A stretch of DNA of 25,873 nucleotides from an uncultured Collinsella sp. (GTDB lineage: Bacteria > Actinomycetota > Coriobacteriia > Coriobacteriales > Coriobacteriaceae). This document shows, in pieces, positions 6,906 through 14,354 of the stretch (its first letter is position 1; every line of letters starts with the position of its first letter). The notes under the pieces are model-generated. The model saw only the letters and a list, made by a program, of their open reading frames with translations, searched no databases and had not been told where the DNA came from. Location of the stretch: the NCBI GenBank assembly GCA_934654515.1, contig CAKUGA010000016.1, forward strand, positions 1-25,873, written 5' to 3'. Both the position numbers and the translations under genes were made by a program.

Positions 6906-8144
6906 ATGACAAAAGACGATAGGCAGGCATTCGAGGTGCCCGATCGACTCTTTGAATACGTGAGGTCGGTCGTCGACAACCGCGCGCTTGCAACGGTGCT
7001 GCTCTTTTTGCTGAGCCTGCTGCTGATTGGCATCGATAACATCGCTGGAATCTTGGCGGTGCTGCTTGTCGGCTTTTTGCTGATCGATCGATTTGAAATC
7101 GTACGCCGCTGCGTGGTGATTGGCGGTGCCGCGTGGGCCATGACGTTGGCGATTGGCGCCATGGCGCTCGGCGGCATCGAAGGGCCGGTGCTGTTCGATG
7201 CCGGCTTTGTATTCAACATGCTTGGCTTTGTGCTGGCGCTTGCCGTGTGCGCGCTGTTCTTTTGCGGCCGCGCCCTGTACTACCAGGGCTATGAGCAGGG
7301 CGAGCAGCATGCCGATTGTGTGCTGGCCGCTCGTATTCAAGATCGCCTGATCGATCACCCCGACACCTGGGACAACATCGACGGCGACTTCCTGGAGGTC
7401 GAGGGCGCACTCAACCGTGTGCGCGATCGCGAGCGCAAGGTGCAACAGGCCTTGCGTGACGAGTCTCATCGCAAGGACGATCTGGTCACGTACTTGGCAC
7501 ATGACCTACGCACCCCGCTTGCCAGTGTGGTGGGCTATCTTTCGCTGCTTCAAGAGGCTCCTGAGCTGCCGGTTGAGCAACGTGCGCACTTTACGGGCGT
7601 GGCGCTCGACAAGGCGCACCGGCTCGATGCGCTCATCGAAGAGTTCTTCGATATCACGCGCTTTGACTTCCACGATATCGTGCTCACGCGCGGCTATGTT
7701 GATCTGGGGTTGCTGCTGGCTCAGGTGGCTGACGAGTTCTATCCCATCCTCAACGAGCAGCATAAGGAAGCCCAAGTTGATATTCGCGAGGACCTGACGG
7801 TGCTCGTGGATGGCGATAAGATGGCCCGCGTGTTTAACAACATCATGAAAAACGCCGTCGCCTATAGCTATGAGGGCTCGACTATCACGATTGAGGCCAG
7901 GCGCCAAGACGATGGCGGCGTGCGCGTGCGCTTTATCAATCAGGGCGATCCTATCCCTGCGGCTAAGCTCAAGGTGATCTTTGAGAAGTTCTATCGCCTG
8001 GATGCGGCGCGTGCGACTAATCGCGGTGGTGCCGGTTTGGGCCTTGCTATTGCCAAGGAGATCATCGCGGCACACGGCGGTACCGTTGCATGTGAATCGA
8101 CGCCCGAACACACGATATTCACCATCGAGCTGCCCGCCGCATAG
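6906..8144 (+). CDS. VanS-like sensor histidine kinase
   Basis: The kinase has four hydrophobic segments (about 27-43, 46-61, 69-88, 95-118) with almost no outside loop, so it probably senses within the membrane. It then has a HAMP-like linker, an H-box LAHDLRTPL with phospho-acceptor H199, an N-box (NIMKNAVAYS) and a G-box (GGAGLGLAIAKEI). The stretches YLAHDLRTPL, EEFFDITRF and EKFYRLDAAR are typical of VanS kinases. ATG at 6906 is preferred because GGGG (6894-6897) lies 8 bases before it; GTG at 6900 is too close to that site. It forms an operon with the regulator in front. The stimulus is unknown. Confidence 0.93.
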   Translation: MTKDDRQAFEVPDRLFEYVRSVVDNRALATVLLFLLSLLLIGIDNIAGILAVLLVGFLLIDRFEIVRRCVVIGGAAWAMTLAIGAMALGGIEGPVLFDAGFVFNMLGFVLALAVCALFFCGRALYYQGYEQGEQHADCVLAARIQDRLIDHPDTWDNIDGDFLEVEGALNRVRDRERKVQQALRDESHRKDDLVTYLAHDLRTPLASVVGYLSLLQEAPELPVEQRAHFTGVALDKAHRLDALIEEFFDITRFDFHDIVLTRGYVDLGLLLAQVADEFYPILNEQHKEAQVDIREDLTVLVDGDKMARVFNNIMKNAVAYSYEGSTITIEARRQDDGGVRVRFINQGDPIPAAKLKVIFEKFYRLDAARATNRGGAGLGLAIAKEIIAAHGGTVACESTPEHTIFTIELPAA

Positions 8145-8247
8145 CTAGCGTGCCCTTACAAACACTTGACAATGTGCTCACGTGCGTATGAGCCGCGATT
8201 CCTACTATCGATACTGCTGAATTGATATCGATATGGAGGTGTGCGGT

Positions 8248-9123
8248 ATGACGGCTGCTGCGGCTGTGGAGCCCACGGAGCTTGAAGAACTCATGGAAGC
8301 GCAGGCCGAGGCCGCGCATGAGCGCGAGGTTGGGGACGCGACTCGCCCCACGGCAGAGGATCTTGCCGTCTCGCCGGCGCGCATCGATGTCGAGGGCCTC
8401 GACCTGTTCTATGGCGACCACCATGCGCTCAAGGACGTGAATATCAAGATCCGCGACAAGCAGATCACCTCGTTCATCGGGCCTTCGGGCTGCGGAAAGT
8501 CTACGTTGCTGCGCTGCTTTAACCGCATGAACGACGGCATCAAGGATTGCCGCATCGAGGGCAAGATTGCGCTCGATGGTCAAGATATCCTGGGCGATTA
8601 CGACATCTGCCGTTTGCGCCAGCGCGTGGGCATGGTGTTCCAGCGCCCCAACCCGTTTCCCATGAGCATCTACGACAACGTCGCCTACGGTCCTCGCGGT
8701 ATGGGCGTGCGCGACCGCGCCGTGCTCGATGAGCTGGTCGAGGACTCCCTGCGTCGCGCTGCGCTATGGGATGAGGTCAAGGACAAGCTCAAGGAGTCGG
8801 GCCTGGGTCTTTCGGGCGGTCAGCAGCAACGCCTGTGCATCGCCCGCGCACTTGCCGTGCAGCCCGACATTCTGCTGATGGACGAGCCGACCTCGGCACT
8901 CGACCCTGTGTCGACGTTGGTGGTGGAGCAGCTGGCCTGCGAGCTCAAGGAGACCTGCACGCTGGTGGTCGTGACGCACAACATGCAGCAGGCCGCGCGT
9001 ATTTCCGATTCGGTTGCGTTCTTTTTGCTGGGTGAGCTGGTGGAGCACGCGCCCACCGCGCAACTCTTCAAGAATCCGTCCGATCCGCGCACCGCGGATT
9101 ATTTGACGGGGCGTTTTGGCTGA
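8248..9123 (+). CDS. pstB: Phosphate ABC transporter ATP-binding protein PstB
   Basis: PstB powers high-affinity phosphate import through the PstCA permease. Walker [10 protein letters not shown] starts at residue 78, the signature LSGGQQQR at 188 and Walker [12 protein letters not shown] near 209; [20 protein letters not shown] is a PstB hallmark. At 291 residues it is longer than the usual 250-260, because of an acidic, alanine-rich N-terminal extension of about 40 residues with no known role. ATG at 8248 has GGAGGT 7 bases in front; an upstream in-frame ATG at 8233 overlaps that site and is less likely. A TTGACA box at 8166 has no good -10. It is followed by a response regulator and a PhoR-like kinase, but pstS, pstC, pstA and phoU are not here. 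Confidence 0.95.
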   Translation: MTAAAAVEPTELEELMEAQAEAAHEREVGDATRPTAEDLAVSPARIDVEGLDLFYGDHHALKDVNIKIRDKQITSFIGPSGCGKSTLLRCFNRMNDGIKDCRIEGKIALDGQDILGDYDICRLRQRVGMVFQRPNPFPMSIYDNVAYGPRGMGVRDRAVLDELVEDSLRRAALWDEVKDKLKESGLGLSGGQQQRLCIARALAVQPDILLMDEPTSALDPVSTLVVEQLACELKETCTLVVVTHNMQQAARISDSVAFFLLGELVEHAPTAQLFKNPSDPRTADYLTGRFG

Positions 9124-9187
9124 CGCTGTCTTTTACAGGTGCCTTTAGGGTTAAGATGCGGTCATATCGGCCGCAAAGGGGTTCAAC

Positions 9188-9916
9188 ATGATCTATTACG
9201 TCGAGGACGATGACAACATCAGGGATTTGACGGTCTACGCTCTGCGCAAGCAGGGGATCGAGGCCGAGGGTTTTTCGTGCGATGGCGAGTTTAAGGCTGC
9301 CGTGGCGCGACGGGTGCCCGATGCCGTGCTGCTCGACATCATGCTGCCCGACACCGATGGCTTGGCGATTATGCGTCGTCTGCGTGCCGATCGCCTGACG
9401 GCGACGGTGCCCATCATGATGCTTACCGCCAAGGACACCGAGCTCGACAAGGTGATGGCGCTCGATGGCGGTGCCGACGATTACCTGACTAAGCCGTTTT
9501 CGCTCATGGAGCTTGCGAGCCGCTGCCGCGCACTGCTGCGTCGCGGCGGCATGGTCAAGCAGGCGAGCGATGTGCTCAGCGTGGGCGACATCGTGCTCTC
9601 GCCCAGCCATCGCGAGGCGACCGTTGCCGGCGAGCCGCTTAAGCTCACCCTGCGCGAGTTCGACCTGCTCGAGTACCTCATGCGCAAGCCCGGCGTGGTC
9701 TTTACCCGCGAGTCGTTGCTGCAGAGCGTGTGGGGCTGGGACTTCGACGGCGGTTCGCGCACCGTTGACGTGCACGTGCAGACGCTTCGCCAAAAACTGG
9801 GCGAGCATGCCAGCGCCATCGAGACCGTGCGCGGCGTGGGTTATCGCCTGGCCGAGCCTTCTGCCGGTGATGGTGCCGAAGGCGACGATACCGCGGCCAC
9901 CGCATCGGAGGAGTAA
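9188..9916 (+). CDS. OmpR-type response regulator, probable PhoB/PhoP
   Basis: The receiver domain has the acidic cluster E6-D9, phospho-acceptor D50 and the lysine in DDYLTKPFSLMEL. The winged-helix domain ends with the usual VRGVGYRL motif, then a 25-residue acidic, alanine-rich tail. Being directly behind pstB and directly before a PhoR-like kinase (3 bases apart), it is probably the phosphate-starvation regulator; the sequence alone shows only the OmpR/PhoB family. The ATG has AAAGGGG 6 bases in front. The 64-base gap after pstB has no terminator, so read-through from pstB is possible. Confidence 0.92.
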   Translation: MIYYVEDDDNIRDLTVYALRKQGIEAEGFSCDGEFKAAVARRVPDAVLLDIMLPDTDGLAIMRRLRADRLTATVPIMMLTAKDTELDKVMALDGGADDYLTKPFSLMELASRCRALLRRGGMVKQASDVLSVGDIVLSPSHREATVAGEPLKLTLREFDLLEYLMRKPGVVFTRESLLQSVWGWDFDGGSRTVDVHVQTLRQKLGEHASAIETVRGVGYRLAEPSAGDGAEGDDTAATASEE

Positions 9917-9919
9917 CCC

Positions 9920-11344
9920 GTGGTCTTCGCCCCCCAGGGAAAACATACGCTGTCGCACCGCGTTTTTGTGACGATCTTTGTCTGCGCCATGGCGGTTATC
10001 GTTGCGTTTACGGTGCTGGGTGCGTTTTTTGTGCAAAACACCTTGGCGGATGCCACGAGTGCCAATCTGGCGCAGGAAACCGAGCTCATTGCTGCCGCCC
10101 TCGACGAGCAGCAGGAGCCCATTCCGTTCTTGCGAAGCCTCGATCGCGAGGATCTTCGTATCACGCTGATCAATAAGGACGGATCTGTTGCCTACGACAA
10201 CGAGGCGTCGCCTTCCACACTGCCCAACCATGGCGATCGCCCCGAGGTCATCGAGGCCTTTGAGAGTGGTTCGGGTTCCGCGGAGCGCGCAAGCTCTACA
10301 CTCGACGAGATTATGCTGTATCGCGCCGTCACCCTTGATAACGGCCAGGTCGTCCGCTTGGCGCAGGCCCAGCCTGGTGTTGCGGCGATTTTGCTGTCGA
10401 TGCTGGCGCCGATGCTGCTTATCGCAGCAGCGGGTGCGGTACTCTCGTTTTTTATGGCGCGCCGTGAGTCCCGTGCCATCATCGCGCCGTTGCAAGAGGT
10501 GGATTTGGATCACCCACGCCGTAGCTATGAGCACGCCTATGCCGAGATGGTCCCCATGCTTGAGCGTATCGAGTCGCAGCGCCAGGAACTCAAGCGCCAA
10601 ATGGCGGTGCTAGCGGACAACGACCGCATGCGTCGTGAGTTCACGGCGAATATCACCCATGAGCTCAAGACGCCGCTTACGGCGATTTCGGGCTATGCCG
10701 AGCTCATCGCAAATGGCATGGTCGAGGGCGAGGACGACCTGCGCAACTTTGGCGGTCGCATCTATCGTGAGGCGGGCCGCTTGGCAGCGCTTGTCAACGA
10801 CATCCTTACGCTGTCTAACTTGGACGAGGCCGAACGTGCAACTGAAGGCGAGGCAGTGCCCATTGGGTCCACGGAACCTATTGAGCTCTCTCGTGCCATC
10901 TATGCGGTTGAGCAGCGTCTTGAACAGGTCGCCCGTCAAGCGAATGTGACGATAAGTCATGAGACCAAGCCTGTGGTCATCGAAGGCGTGTCGCGCTTGA
11001 TCGACGAGCTCATCTATAATCTGGCAAGCAACGCCATCCGCTACAACCGACCCGGCGGTACGGTTACGCTGCAGTGCGGTATCAACGACGAGGGTCATCC
11101 GTTCCTCGCGGTCGCCGACACGGGAATCGGTATCGCGCCCGAAGAACAGGGCAAGGTGTTCGAGCGTTTCTACCGCGTGGACAAGAGTCGATCAAAGGCA
11201 CGCGGTGGAACGGGTCTGGGCCTGGCGATCGTTAAACATGCCGCCTTGTACCATCACGCCGATATCGACCTGGAGAGCGAACCGGGCGTGGGAACCACCA
11301 TTACGGTGACGTTTCCCATACAGCCGGACGAGCCATTCGCATAG
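9920..11344 (+). CDS. PhoR-like sensor histidine kinase
   Basis: This kinase of 474 residues has two membrane segments (about 15-38 and 153-178) around an extracytoplasmic domain of about 115 residues. The cytoplasmic part has the H-box ITHELKTPL with H247, an N-box (NLASNAIRYN) and a G-box (GGTGLGLAIVKH). The order and the partner regulator three bases upstream suit PhoR, although no PAS domain is evident. The start is GTG with GGAGGAG at the right distance, overlapping the end of the regulator gene, so the two are probably translationally coupled. A terminator follows 26 bases after the stop. Confidence 0.92.
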   Translation: MVFAPQGKHTLSHRVFVTIFVCAMAVIVAFTVLGAFFVQNTLADATSANLAQETELIAAALDEQQEPIPFLRSLDREDLRITLINKDGSVAYDNEASPSTLPNHGDRPEVIEAFESGSGSAERASSTLDEIMLYRAVTLDNGQVVRLAQAQPGVAAILLSMLAPMLLIAAAGAVLSFFMARRESRAIIAPLQEVDLDHPRRSYEHAYAEMVPMLERIESQRQELKRQMAVLADNDRMRREFTANITHELKTPLTAISGYAELIANGMVEGEDDLRNFGGRIYREAGRLAALVNDILTLSNLDEAERATEGEAVPIGSTEPIELSRAIYAVEQRLEQVARQANVTISHETKPVVIEGVSRLIDELIYNLASNAIRYNRPGGTVTLQCGINDEGHPFLAVADTGIGIAPEEQGKVFERFYRVDKSRSKARGGTGLGLAIVKHAALYHHADIDLESEPGVGTTITVTFPIQPDEPFA

Positions 11345-11369
11345 CGATACAACATAGTTATTCGCGCAG

Positions 11370-11404
11370 ACGCCGCATCTGTCTTTCGGGTGCGGCGTTG
11401 TTGT
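11370..11404 (+). terminator. Terminator of the pstB-regulator-kinase block
   Basis: ACGCCGCA (11370-11377) pairs perfectly with TGCGGCGT (11391-11398), followed by TGTTGTTG. The T tract is interrupted, so strength is uncertain. Confidence 0.7.
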
Positions 11405-11466
11405 TGCGCAATTTTACGGACGCTTCCGGCATTTTTACAGTAGAGGCTGTTTCTTATGTATAGAGT

Positions 11467-11495
11467 TTGGTCTCGGTAAAAAGATGCGATAACAT
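11467..11495 (+). promoter_or_regulatory. Sigma-70-type promoter of the exopolysaccharide control module
   Basis: TTGGTC (11467-11472) and TAACAT (11490-11495) are separated by 17 bases, which would start transcription near 11502, about 40 bases before the first gene of the module. A second possible box pair starts with TTTACA further upstream. Confidence 0.5.
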
Positions 11496-11542
11496 ACGGA
11501 CAGTTTTGTCAATACGAACTGGGGAACTGAAAGGCAAGCTGC

Positions 11543-12199
11543 ATGACCCTTCTCGAATTGTTCCAGCTGCTCAAAAAGCATCTCAAGCTGGTCATCACCC
11601 TTCCGGTGGTTTGTGCGATCGCCATGGGCATCGTGTCCTTTGTTGCGATGGACAACACCTATACCGCGACGACGAGCATGTACATTCTCGCCAAGACCGA
11701 CGATAGCGGTCAGATGAGCTACAACGACCTCTCGGCGAGCCAGATGCTCTCCAACGATATCGCCACGCTGCTCGATAGCGATAGCGTTAAGAGCGGTGCT
11801 GCCAACGAGCTGGGCCTTTCCGATTTGGATGACTACAAGGTCTCTGTTTCCTCCGAGACGACCACGCGCGTTATTACGCTTTCGGTCACCGGCACCGATG
11901 CCAAGGAGACGGCTGAGGTCGCTAAGGCCATGGCCAGCTCGGTGAGTACGGTCGCCCAGAACGTCGGCGCTGCCCAGAGCATCAACGTTATCGACGAGGC
12001 CAAGACCCCCGAGGCCCCCAGCGGTCCCAAGCGCATGCTGTACGTTGCCGTTGCGTTCCTCGCGGGCATCTTTATCGCAGTTGCCTATGTCGTCTTGGCA
12101 GATATGCTCAACACCCGCATCCGCGGTGCCGAAGAGGCAGAAGAGCTCCTGGGTATTCCCGTTGTTGGCCGAATTCCGGCTATGAAAGGTGGTAAATAG
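11543..12199 (+). CDS. Wzz/CpsC-type polysaccharide co-polymerase
   Basis: Members of this family set the chain length of capsule or exopolysaccharide and activate the partner tyrosine kinase. The 218-aa protein has two membrane helices (about 16-36 and 165-188) around an outside domain, with the family's proline-rich PEAPSGPKR just before the second helix. The C-terminal cytoplasmic tail (EELLGIPVVGRIP) is the usual contact with the kinase. The ATG has AAAGG about 9 bases in front. The kinase gene follows after 2 bases and the phosphatase gene after that, which is the CpsC-CpsD-CpsB set of Gram-positive bacteria. Confidence 0.9.
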   Translation: MTLLELFQLLKKHLKLVITLPVVCAIAMGIVSFVAMDNTYTATTSMYILAKTDDSGQMSYNDLSASQMLSNDIATLLDSDSVKSGAANELGLSDLDDYKVSVSSETTTRVITLSVTGTDAKETAEVAKAMASSVSTVAQNVGAAQSINVIDEAKTPEAPSGPKRMLYVAVAFLAGIFIAVAYVVLADMLNTRIRGAEEAEELLGIPVVGRIPAMKGGK

Positions 12200-12201
12200 G
12201 C

Positions 12202-12939
12202 ATGGCTAAGGCAAAGAACACCGATAAGCTCGTTGTACAGAATGCCGCCAAGACCCTTCTGGCCAACATCCGCTTCGCGAGCGTGGATGACCCCATTCGC
12301 ACCATCACCGTTACGTCCTCGATTCCCAACGAGGGCAAGTCTACGGTTTCCATCAACCTTGCTCAGGCAATCGCCACGAGCGGCAAGTCCGTGCTTCTGG
12401 TCGAGGCCGATATGCGCCGCAGGTCCCTTTCCGATATGCTCGGCGTCCGTTCGCGCGGCGGACTCTACGCGGTCCTGTCCGAGCAGATTTCCATCGACCA
12501 GGCGATCGTCGAGACGGGTCAGAAGAACTTCTACTTCCTCGATGCCGAGCCGCACATTCCCAATCCTGCCGACATCATCGTCTCCCATCGTTTTTCCAAG
12601 CTGGTAAAGGCGCTGTCTGCTAAGTTCCAGTACGTTATCTTCGACGCTCCTCCGGTCGGCACCTTCATCGATGCTGCCGAGATCGCCAGCCTGACCGACG
12701 GTACGCTGTTCGTGGTGCGCGAGGACTTTACCAAGCGCGAGGAAGCACTCAACGCTATCGGCCAGCTTAAGAAGTCCGAGAGGGTCAAGCTTATCGGTAC
12801 CGTTATGAACTACTGCGAGACCGAGACCAGCGAGTACTACTATTCTTACTACACCAAGGATGGTAAGAAGGTAAAGAAGGGCTCTGACGATCAGGGTGCT
12901 TCCAAAAAGGGCATCTTCACCAACCGAGCAAACGTTTAG
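12202..12939 (+). CDS. CpsD-like bacterial tyrosine kinase
   Basis: BY-kinases phosphorylate themselves on a C-terminal tyrosine cluster and control polysaccharide assembly at the membrane. Walker A SSIPNEGKST lies at 39-48, Walker A' LLVEADMRRR at 65-74 and Walker B VIFDAPP at 145-151. The tyrosine cluster EYYYSYY is at 211-217, followed by a lysine-rich tail. The length, 245 residues, suits the split Gram-positive form, where the membrane activator is a separate protein encoded directly upstream. AAAGGTGG at the end of the upstream gene serves as ribosome site, so the two are coupled. Confidence 0.93.
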   Translation: MAKAKNTDKLVVQNAAKTLLANIRFASVDDPIRTITVTSSIPNEGKSTVSINLAQAIATSGKSVLLVEADMRRRSLSDMLGVRSRGGLYAVLSEQISIDQAIVETGQKNFYFLDAEPHIPNPADIIVSHRFSKLVKALSAKFQYVIFDAPPVGTFIDAAEIASLTDGTLFVVREDFTKREEALNAIGQLKKSERVKLIGTVMNYCETETSEYYYSYYTKDGKKVKKGSDDQGASKKGIFTNRANV

Positions 12940-12956
12940 CTGATTAAGGCCGATCT

Positions 12957-13607
12957 ATGCGTGACATTCATTGCCATATCTTGCCGGGTGTAGACGACGG
13001 CGCCGCCGATCTCGATGAGAGCCTGGCGATGCTCGAGGCTGCCAAGCGGGCCGGTGTTACCAGAATCGTTTGCACTCCGCACTGTCGTGACCCTTATTTT
13101 GATTACGATAAAATGTGGGATGCCTATGAGCTGCTGCGTGATAACGCCGATGGTTTTCCGCTCCAGATGGGCTTTGAGGTCAACCATCGTAAGCTTGTCG
13201 AGCTTGGTATTGATGCCGCGGAGCACTTGCATTTCGATGGGACCAATGAGTTTCTGCTCGAGCTTTCGACGCATGCCGATGCGTATGCGTTTAGAGAGTA
13301 CGAGAACACGATTTACGATTTGCAGTGCCTTGGCTACCAGGTGATCATTGCCCACCCTGAGCGTTATCGCGCGGTCCAAAAGGATGTGAGCGTGGCGGAG
13401 CGCCTGGTCGATATGGGTTGTAAGCTGCAGGCTTCGGCGGACTTTATTGCCGGCGGTCGTTTCGGTCGCGAGAAAAAGCCCGCGCAGCGCCTGTTCGATC
13501 AGAACCTGTACAGCTTTATCGCGAGCGATGCCCATAACGTGGGTCATTACGACTGCCTGGCAAAGGCTCGCGCGAAGTTCAGCGTGCGCGGAGCTCATTT
13601 TCGCTAA
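12957..13607 (+). CDS. CpsB/YwqE-like tyrosine-protein phosphatase (PHP family)
   Basis: This metal-dependent phosphatase removes phosphate from the CpsD-type kinase. The PHP metal motifs are all present: DIHCHILPGVDDG at the start (H5, H7), TPHCRDP (H42), IAHPERY (H133) and SDAHN (D191, H193). The length, 216 residues, is a little shorter than the usual 240-255. The ATG has AAGG 7 bases in front, and the gene lies 17 bases after the kinase gene. It completes the kinase/activator/phosphatase set. Confidence 0.92.
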   Translation: MRDIHCHILPGVDDGAADLDESLAMLEAAKRAGVTRIVCTPHCRDPYFDYDKMWDAYELLRDNADGFPLQMGFEVNHRKLVELGIDAAEHLHFDGTNEFLLELSTHADAYAFREYENTIYDLQCLGYQVIIAHPERYRAVQKDVSVAERLVDMGCKLQASADFIAGGRFGREKKPAQRLFDQNLYSFIASDAHNVGHYDCLAKARAKFSVRGAHFR

Positions 13608-13646
13608 AATCTGTCCCTAACGTTCGCATTGAATGAAGGGGCAGCC

Positions 13647-14147
13647 ATGGATATCCAACTTAAGACGGGATGCTTTGAAGACGCGGCGCTGGTGCGCCGC
13701 GCCGTTTTTATGGATGAGCAGGGCTACGAGAATGAGTTTGACGCTATCGACGAGGCTCCGAGCTGCATCCATGTGACGCTGTACGTGGACGGCGAGCTCG
13801 CCGGTTGTTCGCGCGTGTTTCCCGAGGAGCTGGAGCGCGTAGCCGACGCGGAGGCACCGGTGTCGCCGGCGTGCGAGATGGACGAAGGCGTTGCGGCAGG
13901 TGAGACCTTCATTATGGGACGCGTCGCGGTGTTGCCCTCGATGCGCCGTCGTGGTCTGGCAAGCAAAATTGTGGAGGCGAGTGATGCCGCCGCGCGCGAT
14001 GCCGGTGCCAAGCTCATAAAACTGCACGCTCAAGAATATGTCCTGCCTCTCTACGCCAAGGCTGGCTACACGCAGATCGCGCCGGTGGACTATGAGGACG
14101 AAGGCCAGCCCCATGCCTGGATGGCCAAACGCGTGAGCGACAGATAG
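13647..14147 (+). CDS. GNAT N-acetyltransferase (ElaA-like)
   Basis: The 166-aa protein has the acetyl-CoA binding core: GRVAVLPSMRRRGLA (residues about 91-105) carries the R-x-x-G-x-A motif. The N-terminal VFMDEQGYENEFDAIDE and C-terminal DYEDEGQPHAWM stretches resemble the ElaA group, whose substrates are unknown. ATG at 13647 is chosen because GAAGGGG lies 5 bases before it; a TTG at 13629 is in frame but lacks a site. A TAAAAT box at 13605-13610 may be its -10. It could also be read through from the phosphatase gene. Substrate unknown. Confidence 0.88.
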   Translation: MDIQLKTGCFEDAALVRRAVFMDEQGYENEFDAIDEAPSCIHVTLYVDGELAGCSRVFPEELERVADAEAPVSPACEMDEGVAAGETFIMGRVAVLPSMRRRGLASKIVEASDAAARDAGAKLIKLHAQEYVLPLYAKAGYTQIAPVDYEDEGQPHAWMAKRVSDR

Positions 14148-14171
14148 GGACGTTCCTTTTCGGCCGGCAGC

Positions 14172-14183
14172 GGGGGGGGGGGG
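14172..14183 (+). repeat. Homopolymer tract of 12 G
   Basis: Twelve G in a row lie 24 bases after the GNAT stop and 170 bases before htpG. Such tracts slip during replication and may also be sequencing errors. Confidence 0.9.
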
Positions 14184-14262
14184 ACACTCCTCGGCAATCG
14201 ACGCATGGGCGTTCCGACATACAGTTTTTCGATTCCGTATGTATATATGCGCGCTAATGGGT

Positions 14263-14270
14263 TATAAAAT
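14263..14270 (+). promoter_or_regulatory. Possible -10 region upstream of htpG
   Basis: TATAAAAT is an almost consensus -10 in an A/T-rich patch (14221-14280). No recognisable -35 lies 16-18 bases upstream. Neither a CIRCE nor a HAIR heat-shock operator can be seen. Confidence 0.4.
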
Positions 14271-14299
14271 CTAAGTCTGAACATAGCAGGTCTGCAATG

Positions 14300-14324
14300 C
14301 GGCTCGGGCAACCGAGCCGTTTTT
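14300..14324 (+). terminator. Perfect terminator hairpin inside the htpG leader
   Basis: CGGCTCGG (14300-14307) pairs perfectly with CCGAGCCG (14312-14319) over a GCAA tetraloop and is followed by five T. It lies between the likely -10 at 14263 and the htpG start at 14355. Either it ends the GNAT transcript and htpG has a promoter I cannot see, or it attenuates htpG. Confidence 0.75.
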
Positions 14325-14354
14325 GCGGGCAGGGGTAGCGCGAAAGGACTGCAC

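Noticed and set aside
6185-8144. Vancomycin resistance cluster
   Set aside because: Only the regulator and kinase resemble Van proteins; no ligase, dehydrogenase or dipeptidase is present.
8166-8171. Promoter of pstB from the TTGACA box
   Set aside because: No -10 box at 16-18 bases; the nearest candidate, TATGAG, is only 15 bases away. Pho-box repeats are not visible either.
9068-10600. Open frame of 510 codons on the minus strand over the PhoB/PhoR-like genes
   Set aside because: Antisense to two clear signalling genes; rich in histidine, glutamine and arginine as expected for a shadow frame.
14184-14354. CIRCE or HAIR heat-shock operator before htpG
   Set aside because: Neither inverted repeat can be found in the upstream region.
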